Assembly: GCF_015645095.1 (NCBI RefSeq)
Contig: NZ_JADOTW010000014.1
Span: 40,771 to 104,770 of the forward strand
Source: Halomonas sp. 328
Lineage (GTDB): Bacteria > Pseudomonadota > Gammaproteobacteria > Pseudomonadales > Halomonadaceae
Direction: 5' to 3'
DNA length: 64,000 bases
Below are positions 22,272-31,827 of this stretch, in pieces. The position numbers and the translations under genes are program-made. The stretch's first letter is position 1; each line of letters begins with the position of its first letter. The notes under the pieces are model-generated. The model ran no database searches and was not told the origin of the DNA. It saw only the letters and a list, made by a program, of their open reading frames with translations.

Positions 22272-22295
22272 GCCGGGCGGGGGAAACCGCCCGGC
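22272..22295. other. Stem-loop between yajC and secD
   Basis: GCCGGGCGG and CCGCCCGGC form a 9-bp stem around GGGAAA, and the second arm can also pair with a following GGCCGGGCGG, giving two competing hairpins. It lies between cotranscribed genes, so partial termination or mRNA processing that sets the yajC to secD ratio is possible. Confidence 0.4.
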
Positions 22296-22314
22296 GTGGC
22301 CGGGCGGTCGAGGA

Positions 22315-22644
22315 TCAGATGGACTTGATGGTGCCCTTGGGCAGCACCGCCGCAACGGCGTTCTTCTGTACATTGACCTCGGTACCGTCGGCGACTTCCA
22401 TGCTGATGAACTCGTCGTTCACCTTGGTGATACGACCCACCAGGCCGCCACCGATGACGATCTCGTCACCCTTGGAGAGGCCGCCGATCAGCTGCTTGTG
22501 CTGTTTGGCCCGCTTGGCCTGGGGGCGCCACAGCAGGAAGTAGAAGATCAGCACGAAGCCGACCAGCATCACGATCTGGGCGATACCGCCACCCGCGGCG
22601 GCGCCACCTTCGGCATGGGCCGGAGCGATGAGGAAATCCAGCAT
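22315..22644 (-). CDS. yajC: Sec translocon accessory protein YajC
   Basis: Small single-pass membrane protein that associates with SecDF. It has 109 residues. One membrane helix (about 20-41, IAQIVMLVGFVLIFYFLLWRP) is followed by the family signature RPQAKRAKQHKQLIGGLSKGDEIV and a small beta domain. It lies between tgt and secD in the standard order. Confidence 0.96.
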   Translation of the reverse strand: MLDFLIAPAHAEGGAAAGGGIAQIVMLVGFVLIFYFLLWRPQAKRAKQHKQLIGGLSKGDEIVIGGGLVGRITKVNDEFISMEVADGTEVNVQKNAVAAVLPKGTIKSI

Positions 22645-22723
22645 GGGTTAGTGTCTCCTGGACAGGTTGGAAATCGTATGCCGCGGGGAGTTCCCGCGGC
22701 GGGGGGCAAACTGCGCCGCCGGG

Positions 22724-24920
<2,197 letters not shown>

Positions 24921-25082
24921 GGCGGTTCGGGCTCGTTCGGCTCGGTGGCAGGGAGTGAGACTCGGGCGCCGGGCGCCCGGAAAAAACGCGCCCTAGGATA
25001 CCCTGTCCTGACCGGCAAGTCAGGCCGTCCGGCGCATTCTCGATTGACCTGCCCGGCCCGCTGCGTATAATGCCACGCCGTT

Positions 25083-25169
25083 GCCGGTGTGGCGGAATTG
25101 GTAGACGCAGCGGATTCAAAATCCGCCGGGTGCAAGCCCTTGTCGGTTCGAGTCCGACCACCGGTACCA
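25083..25169 (+). tRNA. tRNA-Leu (CAA)
   Basis: An 87-base class II tRNA with encoded CCA end. The acceptor arm pairs GCCGGTG with CACCGGT, giving a G-U wobble at position 1:72; the discriminator is A. The D arm has GGCGGAATTGGTAGACGC. The anticodon stem is GCGGATT / AATCCGC, placing CAA in the loop, which reads UUG. The long variable arm and the T arm (GTCGGTTCGAGTCCGAC) are typical. A hairpin terminator follows closely. Confidence 0.95.
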
Positions 25170-25174
25170 CTTGA

Positions 25175-25202
25175 AAAACAGTCGCTTACGAGCGGCTGTT
25201 TG
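25175..25202 (+). terminator. Terminator of tRNA-Leu
   Basis: AAACAGTCGCT and AGCGGCTGTTT pair (with G-U pairs) around a 5-base loop, preceded by A's and followed by TTTGCGTTT, six bases after the tRNA CCA end. It is a plausible intrinsic terminator. Confidence 0.65.
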
Positions 25203-25356
25203 CGTTTACCCCCTCCCTGTTTTTAGTGCGTGGTCGCGGTTGAGCCGCAGATGGCTGCATTCGGGCGTGGCAGCCTGGCTGCAAATTGATGCTCCTTCCT
25301 AGCTGTCAGCGTAGTTGTCACCTAGCCGGATGATGGTGATCAAGATGCGCTAATGA

Positions 25357-25386
25357 CAAAAAGCCCTGGCCGAAGGGCCAGGACTT
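25357..25386 (-). terminator. Terminator of the DUF2335 operon
   Basis: On the minus strand AGTCCTGGCC, a short TTCG-containing loop and GGCCAGGGCT form a stem followed by five T's, 30 bases after the stop codon of the DUF2335 gene. This is a standard intrinsic terminator. The 150 bases from here back to the tRNA terminator hold nothing recognisable. Confidence 0.8.
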
Positions 25387-25418
25387 TGTCAGCAATCTGA
25401 ACTCCCGCCGTGGCGAGG

Positions 25419-26039
25419 CTAGTCGGTATTCTTGTCGTCTTCAGAAGCTGGCTGGGCGCCTTTCGTCGCTTGCTGCCTAGCTGCTAGTCCTTCTAGCACA
25501 CGAGGGGCAACAAACAGGGCGACCATGCCAAACAGATCCAAAGCCCCGATGATGCCGGCTACCCAAGGGCTGAAAGGTGCAATGATGGCTGCGGCCAGGA
25601 GGCCAGAAAGTGCAATCGTCAGGCCGTAGCGCTGACCCCGCTTGTCCTTCTCGATAGCGCCATTCAGTCCGGCTTTCTGCATGTCATGGGTATGCTTCTG
25701 GTCATCCACGGCCATCTGCAAGATGACCTTGCGAGTCGGCTCGTCATAGGCGTTGAACTGCTCGGCATGGGGCAGAGGGCCGCTGTACATGGTCTGCTGC
25801 TGCCGAAATGCCAGCATCTGGTGAGGTGGCTCGTCCTCTACCAGCATGTCAGCCAGGGCTTCTTGCTGGCTGGGAGTCAGTTGCCCACTCTTCAACCCTT
25901 GAACCAGAGCATCGGCATCTGCTTCGGGCTCAAGGTACTCCTCGACTGCCTGTGCCTCCGGATCCCTTCCGGAGGCTTCGCTAGCCTTTGTACCGGATTC
26001 CGGTTCGGTGCCCTGTGGTTTCTGGCTCTCATTCCTCAT
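25419..26039 (-). CDS. DUF2335 family membrane protein
   Basis: A 206-residue protein. The first 75 residues are acidic and disordered-looking, followed by a segment with the DUF2335 hallmarks GPLPHAEQFNAYDEPTRKVILQMA and a His-rich DQKHTHDMQKAG stretch, then two membrane helices near the C-terminus (about 140-185). The function is unknown; family members are scattered among accessory regions. Codon use and GC are clearly lower than in the neighbouring housekeeping genes, suggesting acquisition by transfer next to the tRNA. It overlaps the upstream 64-codon gene by 11 bases, so the two form an operon with its own terminator. Confidence 0.75.
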   Translation of the reverse strand: MRNESQKPQGTEPESGTKASEASGRDPEAQAVEEYLEPEADADALVQGLKSGQLTPSQQEALADMLVEDEPPHQMLAFRQQQTMYSGPLPHAEQFNAYDEPTRKVILQMAVDDQKHTHDMQKAGLNGAIEKDKRGQRYGLTIALSGLLAAAIIAPFSPWVAGIIGALDLFGMVALFVAPRVLEGLAARQQATKGAQPASEDDKNTD

Positions 26040-26223
26040 GACTTAGCTTCTCGTACCCTTTGAGAGCCTTACGCAAATGATTGCCGGTATTTTGCCAGTG
26101 CTGGCCGATACGCTGTTGCGGCGTACCTTTCGGCATGTGCTCGATGTAGTTGCCAGTGGGCCAAATTTCCATCACAGAGCCTACCGTCTGGATCGTGCGG
26201 CTGGTCTGGACGTGAATACGCAT
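26029..26223 (-). CDS. Small basic protein of unknown function, paired with the DUF2335 gene
   Basis: A 64-residue protein starting at the ATG at 26223, which has GAGGAG seven bases upstream. Its sequence is rich in basic and polar residues (for example KGTPQQRIGQHWQNTGNHLRKALKGYEKLSHEE) with no membrane helix and no cysteine. It overlaps the start of the DUF2335 gene by 11 bases, implying coupled translation and joint function. I recognise no family. The small-soluble plus membrane-protein layout is compatible with several kinds of accessory module, but nothing here shows toxin or antitoxin features. Confidence 0.6.
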   Translation of the reverse strand: MRIHVQTSRTIQTVGSVMEIWPTGNYIEHMPKGTPQQRIGQHWQNTGNHLRKALKGYEKLSHEE

Positions 26224-26592
26224 GCTTCGACTCCTCGAAATCTCTATCGCTGTGCCGGACAAAGATCACAGGCGGATGTGCTATGCATTATGCGATAGCA
26301 AATCTTCAACCTCCAGTTGAGTTCTCATACCGATGATGCCGTAATCAAGGCGACCAGTATTCATTTCCACGCCCTGGCGCTTCACGTCTCCTGAAGGGGT
26401 GACAAGAGTGGCAGGGCGCGGCACCTCCATGCTGATAGTCGTCGCCGACCATTACTCTGTGGATGGCTCGGTACCTAGGCGTATTCTCGACCCGGCCAGC
26501 CCGTTTCGCGGTTGGTTTCCGCCTTCCCCTGAGTCATGCTGGTTCCCGTTGGCGGCCTAGTGCCGTGAATTCATCGGGCAGGGGAGGTACCC
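26224..26592. other. Low-GC 370-bp stretch, no confirmed gene
   Basis: This continues the lower-GC accessory patch up to about 26460 and returns to high GC after that. It contains one weak minus-strand ORF (26281-26430, separate entry). No direct repeat of the tRNA-Leu 3' end was found, so an attachment site cannot be shown. The promoter for the 64-codon and DUF2335 genes should be here, but no convincing -35/-10 pair is visible. Confidence 0.5.
26281..26430 (-). CDS. Possible small ORF or gene remnant
   Basis: A 49-codon open frame (begins MEVPRPATLVTPSGDVKRQG, ends EVEDLLSHNA) 57 bases upstream of the 64-codon gene on the same strand. Its amino acid make-up is ordinary, but there is no Shine-Dalgarno sequence before the ATG. 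It could be the 3' remnant of a longer gene lost from the accessory patch, or a chance frame. Confidence 0.25.
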   Translation of the reverse strand: MEVPRPATLVTPSGDVKRQGVEMNTGRLDYGIIGMRTQLEVEDLLSHNA

Positions 26593-26754
26593 ATGGGAGT
26601 CAAGACCTTCGCCGGGTTGCTGATCGGCCTGGGCGTGGTGCTGCTGGTAGTCGGCTGGTGGGCCTGGAATCCGGTGGGCTTCGTGGGGGCGGTGCTGATC
26701 GCGCTGGGTGCCGTGGTGCGTATGACGCGCCCCCGCGACGGGGAGTCCCGCTGA
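26593..26754 (+). CDS. Small two-helix membrane protein, 53 residues
   Basis: The ATG at 26593 is preceded by GGGGAGGT five bases upstream, a strong ribosome binding site. The product has two hydrophobic stretches, about 6-23 (AGLLIGLGVVLLVVGWWA) and 26-41 (PVGFVGAVLIALGAVVRM), and a charged end (RPRDGESR), so it is a predicted helical hairpin in the inner membrane. High GC and codon use match the chromosome. Small genes like this are easily missed. Family not recognised. A terminator-like hairpin follows at 26818. Confidence 0.65.
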   Translation: MGVKTFAGLLIGLGVVLLVVGWWAWNPVGFVGAVLIALGAVVRMTRPRDGESR

Positions 26755-26817
26755 GGGCGTCCGGCTATCGGAGGGGCTGTCAAAGCCCCTCGCAAAGGCT
26801 TATGATGCGCTGAATTC

Positions 26818-26855
26818 ACAGTCCTTCGCCCGCTTGCGGGCGGAGGGCTGTTTTC
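26818..26855 (+). terminator. Terminator-like hairpin upstream of rnk
   Basis: CAGTCCTTCGCCCGC and GGGCGGAGGGCTG pair around TTGC and are followed by TTTTCG. It lies 64 bases after the small membrane protein gene and 55 bases before rnk, so it probably ends the former transcript. Confidence 0.65.
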
Positions 26856-26909
26856 GTTGGACGGTCGGTTTTTCGTCCATAGAGCGTTGACCGGCCTGTA
26901 GGAGGCACC

Positions 26910-27323
26910 ATGTCGTCACGTCCCGCCATTATCATCAACCGTCTCGATGCCGAGCGCCTGCAGCGGCTGATCGATGCCGCCAGCGACAAGGACCTGCCGG
27001 TGGCCGAGTCCCTGGAGGAGGAGCTGACCCGGGGCGAAGTCATCGACCCGGAGGATATCCCCGAGGATGTGGTCAGCATGAATAGCCAGGTGCAGTTCAC
27101 CGACCTGAACCGCAACAAGCAGATGATTCGTACCCTGGTCTATCCTCATGCCCTGGCCGCCACCGAGGATGGCCTCTCGGTGATGGCGCCCATCGGCGCG
27201 GCCCTGCTGGGCCTGCGTATCGGCGATATCATCGACTGGCCGCTGCCGGACGGCAGCGAGATCAAGCTGCGTATCGATGCCATCTTCTGGCAGCCGGAGC
27301 GCGAGGGGCAGTTCCATCGCTGA
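26910..27323 (+). CDS. rnk: Regulator of nucleoside diphosphate kinase (GreA-fold)
   Basis: GreA/GreB-like protein that binds RNA polymerase through its C-terminal FKBP-like domain and, by genetics in E. coli, influences Ndk levels. It has 137 residues. A short N-terminal helical part (about 1-48) replaces the long coiled coil of GreA; the C-terminal domain shows VVSMNSQVQFTDLNRNKQMIRTLVYP and LLGLRIGDIIDWPLPDG. The GAGGCACC site precedes the ATG. Monocistronic by context. Confidence 0.93.
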   Translation: MSSRPAIIINRLDAERLQRLIDAASDKDLPVAESLEEELTRGEVIDPEDIPEDVVSMNSQVQFTDLNRNKQMIRTLVYPHALAATEDGLSVMAPIGAALLGLRIGDIIDWPLPDGSEIKLRIDAIFWQPEREGQFHR

Positions 27324-27411
27324 GCCTGGCGGGGGAGGGCGCGCCAGCCCCGGTCTTGGTAGGCTTGGAGTACCGCGTTCGCGTCAATAATTCGAGGGAG
27401 GAGAGGGCAGG

Positions 27412-28026
27412 ATGCCATTGTCACTGTGGTTGTCATTGGCGGCGGTCTGCGCCATGGGGGCGGTCTCGCCGGGGCCCAGCCTGGCCCTGGTGCTGCGCCA
27501 TACCCTGGGCGGCGGCCGTGCCCCGGGAGTGACCGCCGCCATCAGCCATGCCCTGGGGGTGGGGTTCTATGCGCTGCTCACCGTCTGGGGCCTGGGCGCC
27601 CTGGTGGCCCGCCAGCCGGCGCTGTTCCAGGCGATCACCTGGCTGGGGGCGGCCTACCTGGCCTGGTTGGGCATCAAGGCGCTGCGCGCCGGGCGCGGCG
27701 CCGCCCTGGCCGCCGAAGGCGTGGCCACCACGCCGCGCCAGGCGGCCCGGGAGGGGCTGTTGGTGGCCCTGGGCAACCCCAAGCTGATCCTCTTCTTCGT
27801 GGCCCTGCTGAGCCAGTTCGTCAGCCCCGAGATGTCGGTAGCGGCCAAGGCGCTGATCGTCGCCACCGCCATGATCATCGACGGTGGCTGGTACGCCCTG
27901 GTGGCGGTGGGCCTCTCCCATGGCCGGGTGCTGCCCTGGTTGCAGGCCCGGGCTCACTGGATTCACCGCCTTACCGGAGTGCTGCTGCTGGGCCTGGCGA
28001 TACGCGTGATCTGGGGGCCCCTCTAG
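27412..28026 (+). CDS. LysE/RhtB family amino acid exporter
   Basis: Predicted inner-membrane efflux protein for amino acids or derivatives. It has 204 residues and about six hydrophobic helices. The family motif GAVSPGPSLALVLRHTLGGGR near the N-terminus, GVGFYALLTVWGLGAL and the GNPKLILFFVALLSQF segment are typical of the RhtB (threonine/homoserine) branch. GAGGAG is seen upstream. Substrate cannot be told from the sequence, and no regulator is adjacent. The stop codon lies within the left end of a 168-bp inverted-end repeat. Confidence 0.88.
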   Translation: MPLSLWLSLAAVCAMGAVSPGPSLALVLRHTLGGGRAPGVTAAISHALGVGFYALLTVWGLGALVARQPALFQAITWLGAAYLAWLGIKALRAGRGAALAAEGVATTPRQAAREGLLVALGNPKLILFFVALLSQFVSPEMSVAAKALIVATAMIIDGGWYALVAVGLSHGRVLPWLQARAHWIHRLTGVLLLGLAIRVIWGPL

Positions 28027-28190
28027 CAGTCTGTCGGGTTTGACCGATCGTCACGAGAACCACGGGTTTCGAGTCAAATTTATCGATCGATTGAGGCGAA
28101 TAGCGGGCTATTTAACGAAATGGATCGAATGAAGTTGGCCGAAAGTCCGGGATTCGCAGCCGATTAGCGTTAAGTCCGACAGACTGCTAG
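28023..28190. repeat. 168-bp intergenic element with 15-bp perfect terminal inverted repeats
   Basis: The ends are CTAGCAGTCTGTCGG and its exact reverse complement CCGACAGACTGCTAG. The interior is lower in GC than both flanks and has no ORF of note; it includes a TATCGATCGATTGA palindromic stretch. The left end overlaps the stop codon of the LysE gene. Shape and size fit a MITE-like or REP-like element. A related single end (TAGGAGCCTGTCGGGTTT) is seen at 55034-55051 before malE. Confidence 0.75.
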
Positions 28191-28281
28191 CGCCACCCCG
28201 CGTTGACGCCCCGCCTGGCACTCCGGCCCGCCCCTGTTAGGCTTAGGCTGATATAGCGAGCCTATCCCGGGAGAGAAGGGC

Positions 28282-29463
28282 ATGACGTCGACGCATCCCA
28301 ACGAGGCGGCGGTGCTGGACAGCGACCAGGACGTGGCCGCCTCCCTCTCCCTGCAGCTGCATACCCTGGGTATTCGTGCCCGCTACTATCGGAGCCGCCA
28401 GCGCCTGCTGGAGGAGCTGGATCGGCGCCGTCCGCAACTGGTGGTGCTGGCCCTGGAGCCGGGACGCATCGACGGCATCGCCGTGCTGCGCGACCTGGCC
28501 AGGCTCGGCTATGTGGGCGCCGTGCTGCTGCTCAGCGGCGTCGAGCGCAAGGTGGTACGCATCGCCGAGCGGGTCGGTCGCACCCTGGGGCTGCTGATGC
28601 TCGATTCCCTGCCCAAGGCCTTTCGCCTGGCGGAGCTGCGCCAGCGTCTCGATGGCCTGCACCCCTTGCCCCGAAAGCGCTGTCGGACGGAGGCGGGAGT
28701 CGCTCCGCGTATCGGTGAAGAGATCGAGCGAGCCCTGACCCAGGGCGAGTTCCTGGTCTACTACCAGCCCCAGCTGGAGCTGGCCGGTCAGCGCATCAGC
28801 GGCGTCGAGGCCCTGGTGCGCTGGCGGCATCCCCGGCGAGGCCTCCTGGTGCCGGGACAGTTCCTGGGTGCCATGGCGCCCGAGCAGTACCGCCGCCTGA
28901 CTCGCTGCATGCTGATGGGGGTGATGGCCGACGCGGTACTCTGGCCGGCCCTGCAGGGGCTCGACAGCATCTCGGTGAACGTGACCCCCGAGGAGCTGAT
29001 GAGCGAGGAGCTGCTGCTGATGATGGAGGAGCTTCGCGCCGGCCTGGCCAAGGCGCCGCCCCTGGTGCTCGAGGTGACCGAGACCGCGGCCATGGACGAC
29101 GAGCTGCTGGGGGGCGAGGTGGCGGCGCGGCTGCACCTGCACGGCCTGGAGCTGGCCATCGATGACTTCGGGGTGGGGTTCTCCTCCCTGGCCCGGCTAC
29201 AGATGCTGCCGGTCAGCGAGCTGAAGCTGGATCGCAGCTTCGTCAGCCACCTCCAGGAGGAGCCCCTGGATGCCGCCATCGTCGAGGCGGTGGCCCTGCT
29301 GGGACGGCGCCTGGGCATCCGGGTGGTGGCGGAGGGAGTGGAATCCCTTGGCACCCTGGAAGCCCTGGCCCGCTATGGCTGTACCCACGCCCAGGGCTAT
29401 GCCCTGGCTCCGCCCATGCCGGCGGCAGCCCTGGCGGGCCTGTTGACCCGCCGTGCGGGGTAA
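28282..29463 (+). CDS. EAL-domain c-di-GMP phosphodiesterase with degenerate receiver domain
   Basis: A 393-residue protein. The N-terminal about 120 residues follow a receiver (CheY-like) pattern: acidic pair in AVLDSDQD, conserved-position Lys in LPKAF, but the phospho-acceptor position in VVLALEPG is Ala, not Asp. Residues about 145-390 form an EAL domain with all usual metal and catalytic motifs: EALVRW, SVNVTPEEL, LEVTET, AIDDFGVGFSSLARL, LKLDRSF, VAEGVE and HAQGYALAPPM. It should therefore hydrolyse c-di-GMP to pGpG in the cytoplasm, with regulation by something other than phosphorylation. Similar to the PvrR/VieA architecture. Monocistronic; the partner is unknown. Confidence 0.9.
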   Translation: MTSTHPNEAAVLDSDQDVAASLSLQLHTLGIRARYYRSRQRLLEELDRRRPQLVVLALEPGRIDGIAVLRDLARLGYVGAVLLLSGVERKVVRIAERVGRTLGLLMLDSLPKAFRLAELRQRLDGLHPLPRKRCRTEAGVAPRIGEEIERALTQGEFLVYYQPQLELAGQRISGVEALVRWRHPRRGLLVPGQFLGAMAPEQYRRLTRCMLMGVMADAVLWPALQGLDSISVNVTPEELMSEELLLMMEELRAGLAKAPPLVLEVTETAAMDDELLGGEVAARLHLHGLELAIDDFGVGFSSLARLQMLPVSELKLDRSFVSHLQEEPLDAAIVEAVALLGRRLGIRVVAEGVESLGTLEALARYGCTHAQGYALAPPMPAAALAGLLTRRAG

Positions 29464-29475
29464 GGCCGTTACGGC

Positions 29476-29973
29476 TCAGTGGTGATGGTGGTGATGCGCA
29501 TCCGCGGCCTCGCTGCCCACCGCGGCCTCTTCCACCCAGACCTCGACCTCGACGCTATCGCGCTCGGCGAACTCCAGGGTCAACGGGAAGCGCTGGCCCA
29601 CGCTGAGGGGCGCCTCCAGATTGATCAGCATGAGGTGCTTGCCGCCGCCGGGACGCATGGTCAGGGTCTCGCCGGGCGCGATCTCGAAGGCCTCGAGCTT
29701 GCGCATCACCATGCGGTCGTCCTCCATGGTCATGTCGTGCAGTTCCACCACCTCGCTGACCGGGCTACTGGCGCCGATCAGCCGCGCCGGGCGCTCCCCC
29801 TCGACACCGATATCCAGGTAGGCGGCGCCATTCGGCGCCCCCGGCGGGGTGGGGGTGGCGAAGGGGTGGGCGATGCGCAGGTCGTCGTGGTGGAAGTCGT
29901 GGGCCAGGGCCGGCAGGGCAACGGCGGCCAGGCCGGCGGCGAGGGCGAGGCGGCGAAGCGAAACTGCGAACAT
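29476..29973 (-). CDS. PCu(A)C-family periplasmic copper chaperone with natural His6 tail
   Basis: Periplasmic Cu(I) chaperone that loads cytochrome oxidase or buffers copper. It has 165 residues. The signal peptide is cleaved after LPALA (about 24). The copper motif H(M)X10MX21HXM is visible as LHDMTMEDDRMVMRKLE followed by PGGGKHLML. The protein ends DAHHHHHH, a natural hexahistidine tail, in addition to an N-terminal HDFHHDD motif; both may bind Cu(II). It is convergent with the EAL gene. No Sco partner is adjacent. Confidence 0.9.
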   Translation of the reverse strand: MFAVSLRRLALAAGLAAVALPALAHDFHHDDLRIAHPFATPTPPGAPNGAAYLDIGVEGERPARLIGASSPVSEVVELHDMTMEDDRMVMRKLEAFEIAPGETLTMRPGGGKHLMLINLEAPLSVGQRFPLTLEFAERDSVEVEVWVEEAAVGSEAADAHHHHHH

Positions 29974-30049
29974 GATGCATCCTTGTCGTTTAGCGAGGCG
30001 TTTAGCTTAGTCGTGGCCGGCACTCAGCCAAGGTGACGCTTTGTCGCAC

Positions 30050-31699
30050 TCAGGGGAGGGGCAGTCGGTCGAGGATCGGCGCCAGGGCCAGGTCGGCGGG
30101 CAGGCAGCCGTAGGCGGGGCTGGCCTCGCCCAGGCGGCTGCGACAGAAGCCCTCGGCCACTGCCGGTGGGCCCTGGGTCAGCAGCAGCGCCGCCTGGGTG
30201 GCCTGGGCCAGGCGTTGGGTCAGCCAGCGGGCCCGGGGCTCCAGTGCCTCGGCGGGGCCGGCCAGTGCCCGATGGATCTCCTCGAGGGCGCGATCATAGT
30301 CGCCCTGCCGGCCCCTGGCCTTGGCCAGCAGGGCGAGCAGCGCCTCCAGGCTCCGGGGGTGGCGGGTCATGACCCGCAGCAGGTCCAGGCAGATCACGTT
30401 GCCGGACCCCTCCCAGATGGAGTTGACCGGCGCCTCCCGGTAGAGCCTGGCCAGGGGCGACTCCTCCACATAGCCGATGCCGCCCAGGCACTCCATGGCC
30501 TCGGCCATGAAGCCGGGGCCGCGGCGGTTATGCCAGTACTTGGCCAGGGTCGGCAGCAGCCGCGCCAGGGCTGCCTCCTCGGCGTCGCCGGCGGCGGCGT
30601 CGAAGGCCCGGGCGGCGCGCAGGCCGAGCACCACCCCGGCCTCCACCTCCAGGGCCAGGTCGGCGATCACCGCGCGCATCAGCGGCTGCTCCGCCAGGCG
30701 CTGGCCGAAGGCGTGACGGTTGCAGGCATGCTGCCAGGCACACACCAGGGCCTGGCGCATCATGCCCACCGGGGCGATGGCGGCATCGAGGCGGGTCTGC
30801 TGGACCATCTCGAGGATGGTGGCGATGCCGCGGCCCGGGTCGCCCACCGGCAGGGCCCAGGCGCCCCGGTACTCGATCTCCGCCGAGGCATTGGCGCGAT
30901 TCCCGCACTTCTCCTTGAGGCGCTGCAGTTCGATGGCATTGCGCGCACCATCGAGGGTGAAGCGGGGCACCAGGAAGCAGCTCAGGCCCTCGCTCTGCTG
31001 GGCCAGGGTCAGGAAGCCGTCGGACATGGGGGCGCTGCAGAACCACTTGTGGCCGGTGAGGCGGTAGCCGTCGCCGTCGCGCTCGGCCCGGGTGGTGTTG
31101 GCGCGCACGTCGCTGCCGCCCTGCTTCTCGGTCATCGCCATGCCCAGGGTGGCGGCGGCCTTGTCGGCCAGGGGCAGGGCGCGGCCATCGTAGTCATGGG
31201 CCAGCAGCTTGGGCTGCCACTCGGCGAGGACCTCGGGGGCTTGGCGCAGGGCGGGCAGGGCGGCATGGGTCATGGTGATCGGGCAGCAGAAGCCCGGTTC
31301 CGCCTGGGTCAGCAGATAGAGGGCCGCCACATGGGCCTGATGGCCGCCGCGACCCTCTTCCCGCCAGGCCACGGCGTGCCAGCCGCCGCGGCAGGCCAGC
31401 GCCATCAGCCGATGATAGGCCGGCGGGTAGCGCACCTCGTCCAGGCGTCGCCCGTGGCGGTCGAAGAGGCGCAGCTCCGGCGGGTGGCGGTTGGCCTCCT
31501 CGCCCCAGGCCTGTACCTCGCGGCTGCCTACTGCCTGGCCCAGTGGCGCCAGGCGCTCGGCGACCCAGGCCGGGGCCTCGCGGCTCAGGGTCTCGCGCAG
31601 CGGCAGGTCGTCGGCGAAGGCGTCCCGGTCGTCGTCCGGGGGCGGCTGATTCTCGACCCGATGGCTGGCCAGGGTCTCGCGGGGCGAAAAATCGCGCAT
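30050..31699 (-). CDS. AidB-like acyl-CoA dehydrogenase
   Basis: FAD-dependent acyl-CoA dehydrogenase superfamily member, close to E. coli AidB (alkylation response, DNA-binding flavoprotein). It has 549 residues from the ATG at 31699 (GGGAG upstream), close to the 541 of AidB and much longer than ordinary acyl-CoA dehydrogenases. AidB-type features: the N-terminal RVENQPPPDDDRDAF, middle segment MAMTEKQGGSDVRANTT, TGHKWFCSAPMSDGFL and the ECLGGIGYVEESPLARLYREAPVNSIWEGSGNV signature region. Whether it is DNA-protective or catabolic is unknown. Divergent from the Nudix gene. Confidence 0.88.
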   Translation of the reverse strand: MRDFSPRETLASHRVENQPPPDDDRDAFADDLPLRETLSREAPAWVAERLAPLGQAVGSREVQAWGEEANRHPPELRLFDRHGRRLDEVRYPPAYHRLMALACRGGWHAVAWREEGRGGHQAHVAALYLLTQAEPGFCCPITMTHAALPALRQAPEVLAEWQPKLLAHDYDGRALPLADKAAATLGMAMTEKQGGSDVRANTTRAERDGDGYRLTGHKWFCSAPMSDGFLTLAQQSEGLSCFLVPRFTLDGARNAIELQRLKEKCGNRANASAEIEYRGAWALPVGDPGRGIATILEMVQQTRLDAAIAPVGMMRQALVCAWQHACNRHAFGQRLAEQPLMRAVIADLALEVEAGVVLGLRAARAFDAAAGDAEEAALARLLPTLAKYWHNRRGPGFMAEAMECLGGIGYVEESPLARLYREAPVNSIWEGSGNVICLDLLRVMTRHPRSLEALLALLAKARGRQGDYDRALEEIHRALAGPAEALEPRARWLTQRLAQATQAALLLTQGPPAVAEGFCRSRLGEASPAYGCLPADLALAPILDRLPLP

Positions 31700-31827
31700 G
31701 GGGAGTCTCCCGAGAAGGCATGCCTTGAGCATGGGCAGGCGCCAGCGGTGCGGTCAAACTCGCGGTCGCGTTCTGGCCCTATGGACGGGGACTGAGTAGG
31801 CTGAGGGGAGATCCACAGGAGAGTCCG

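Noticed and set aside
25083..26592. Integrative island with attachment sites at tRNA-Leu
   Set aside because: The composition shift is real, but no integrase gene and no second copy of the tRNA 3' end could be found within the patch, so an att-bounded island is not supported.
29955..29973. Artificial His-tag or vector contamination at the copper chaperone gene
   Set aside because: The six His codons are at the opposite, 3' end of the gene, flanked by natural chromosomal sequence, and the convergent EAL gene follows after a few bases, so it is native.
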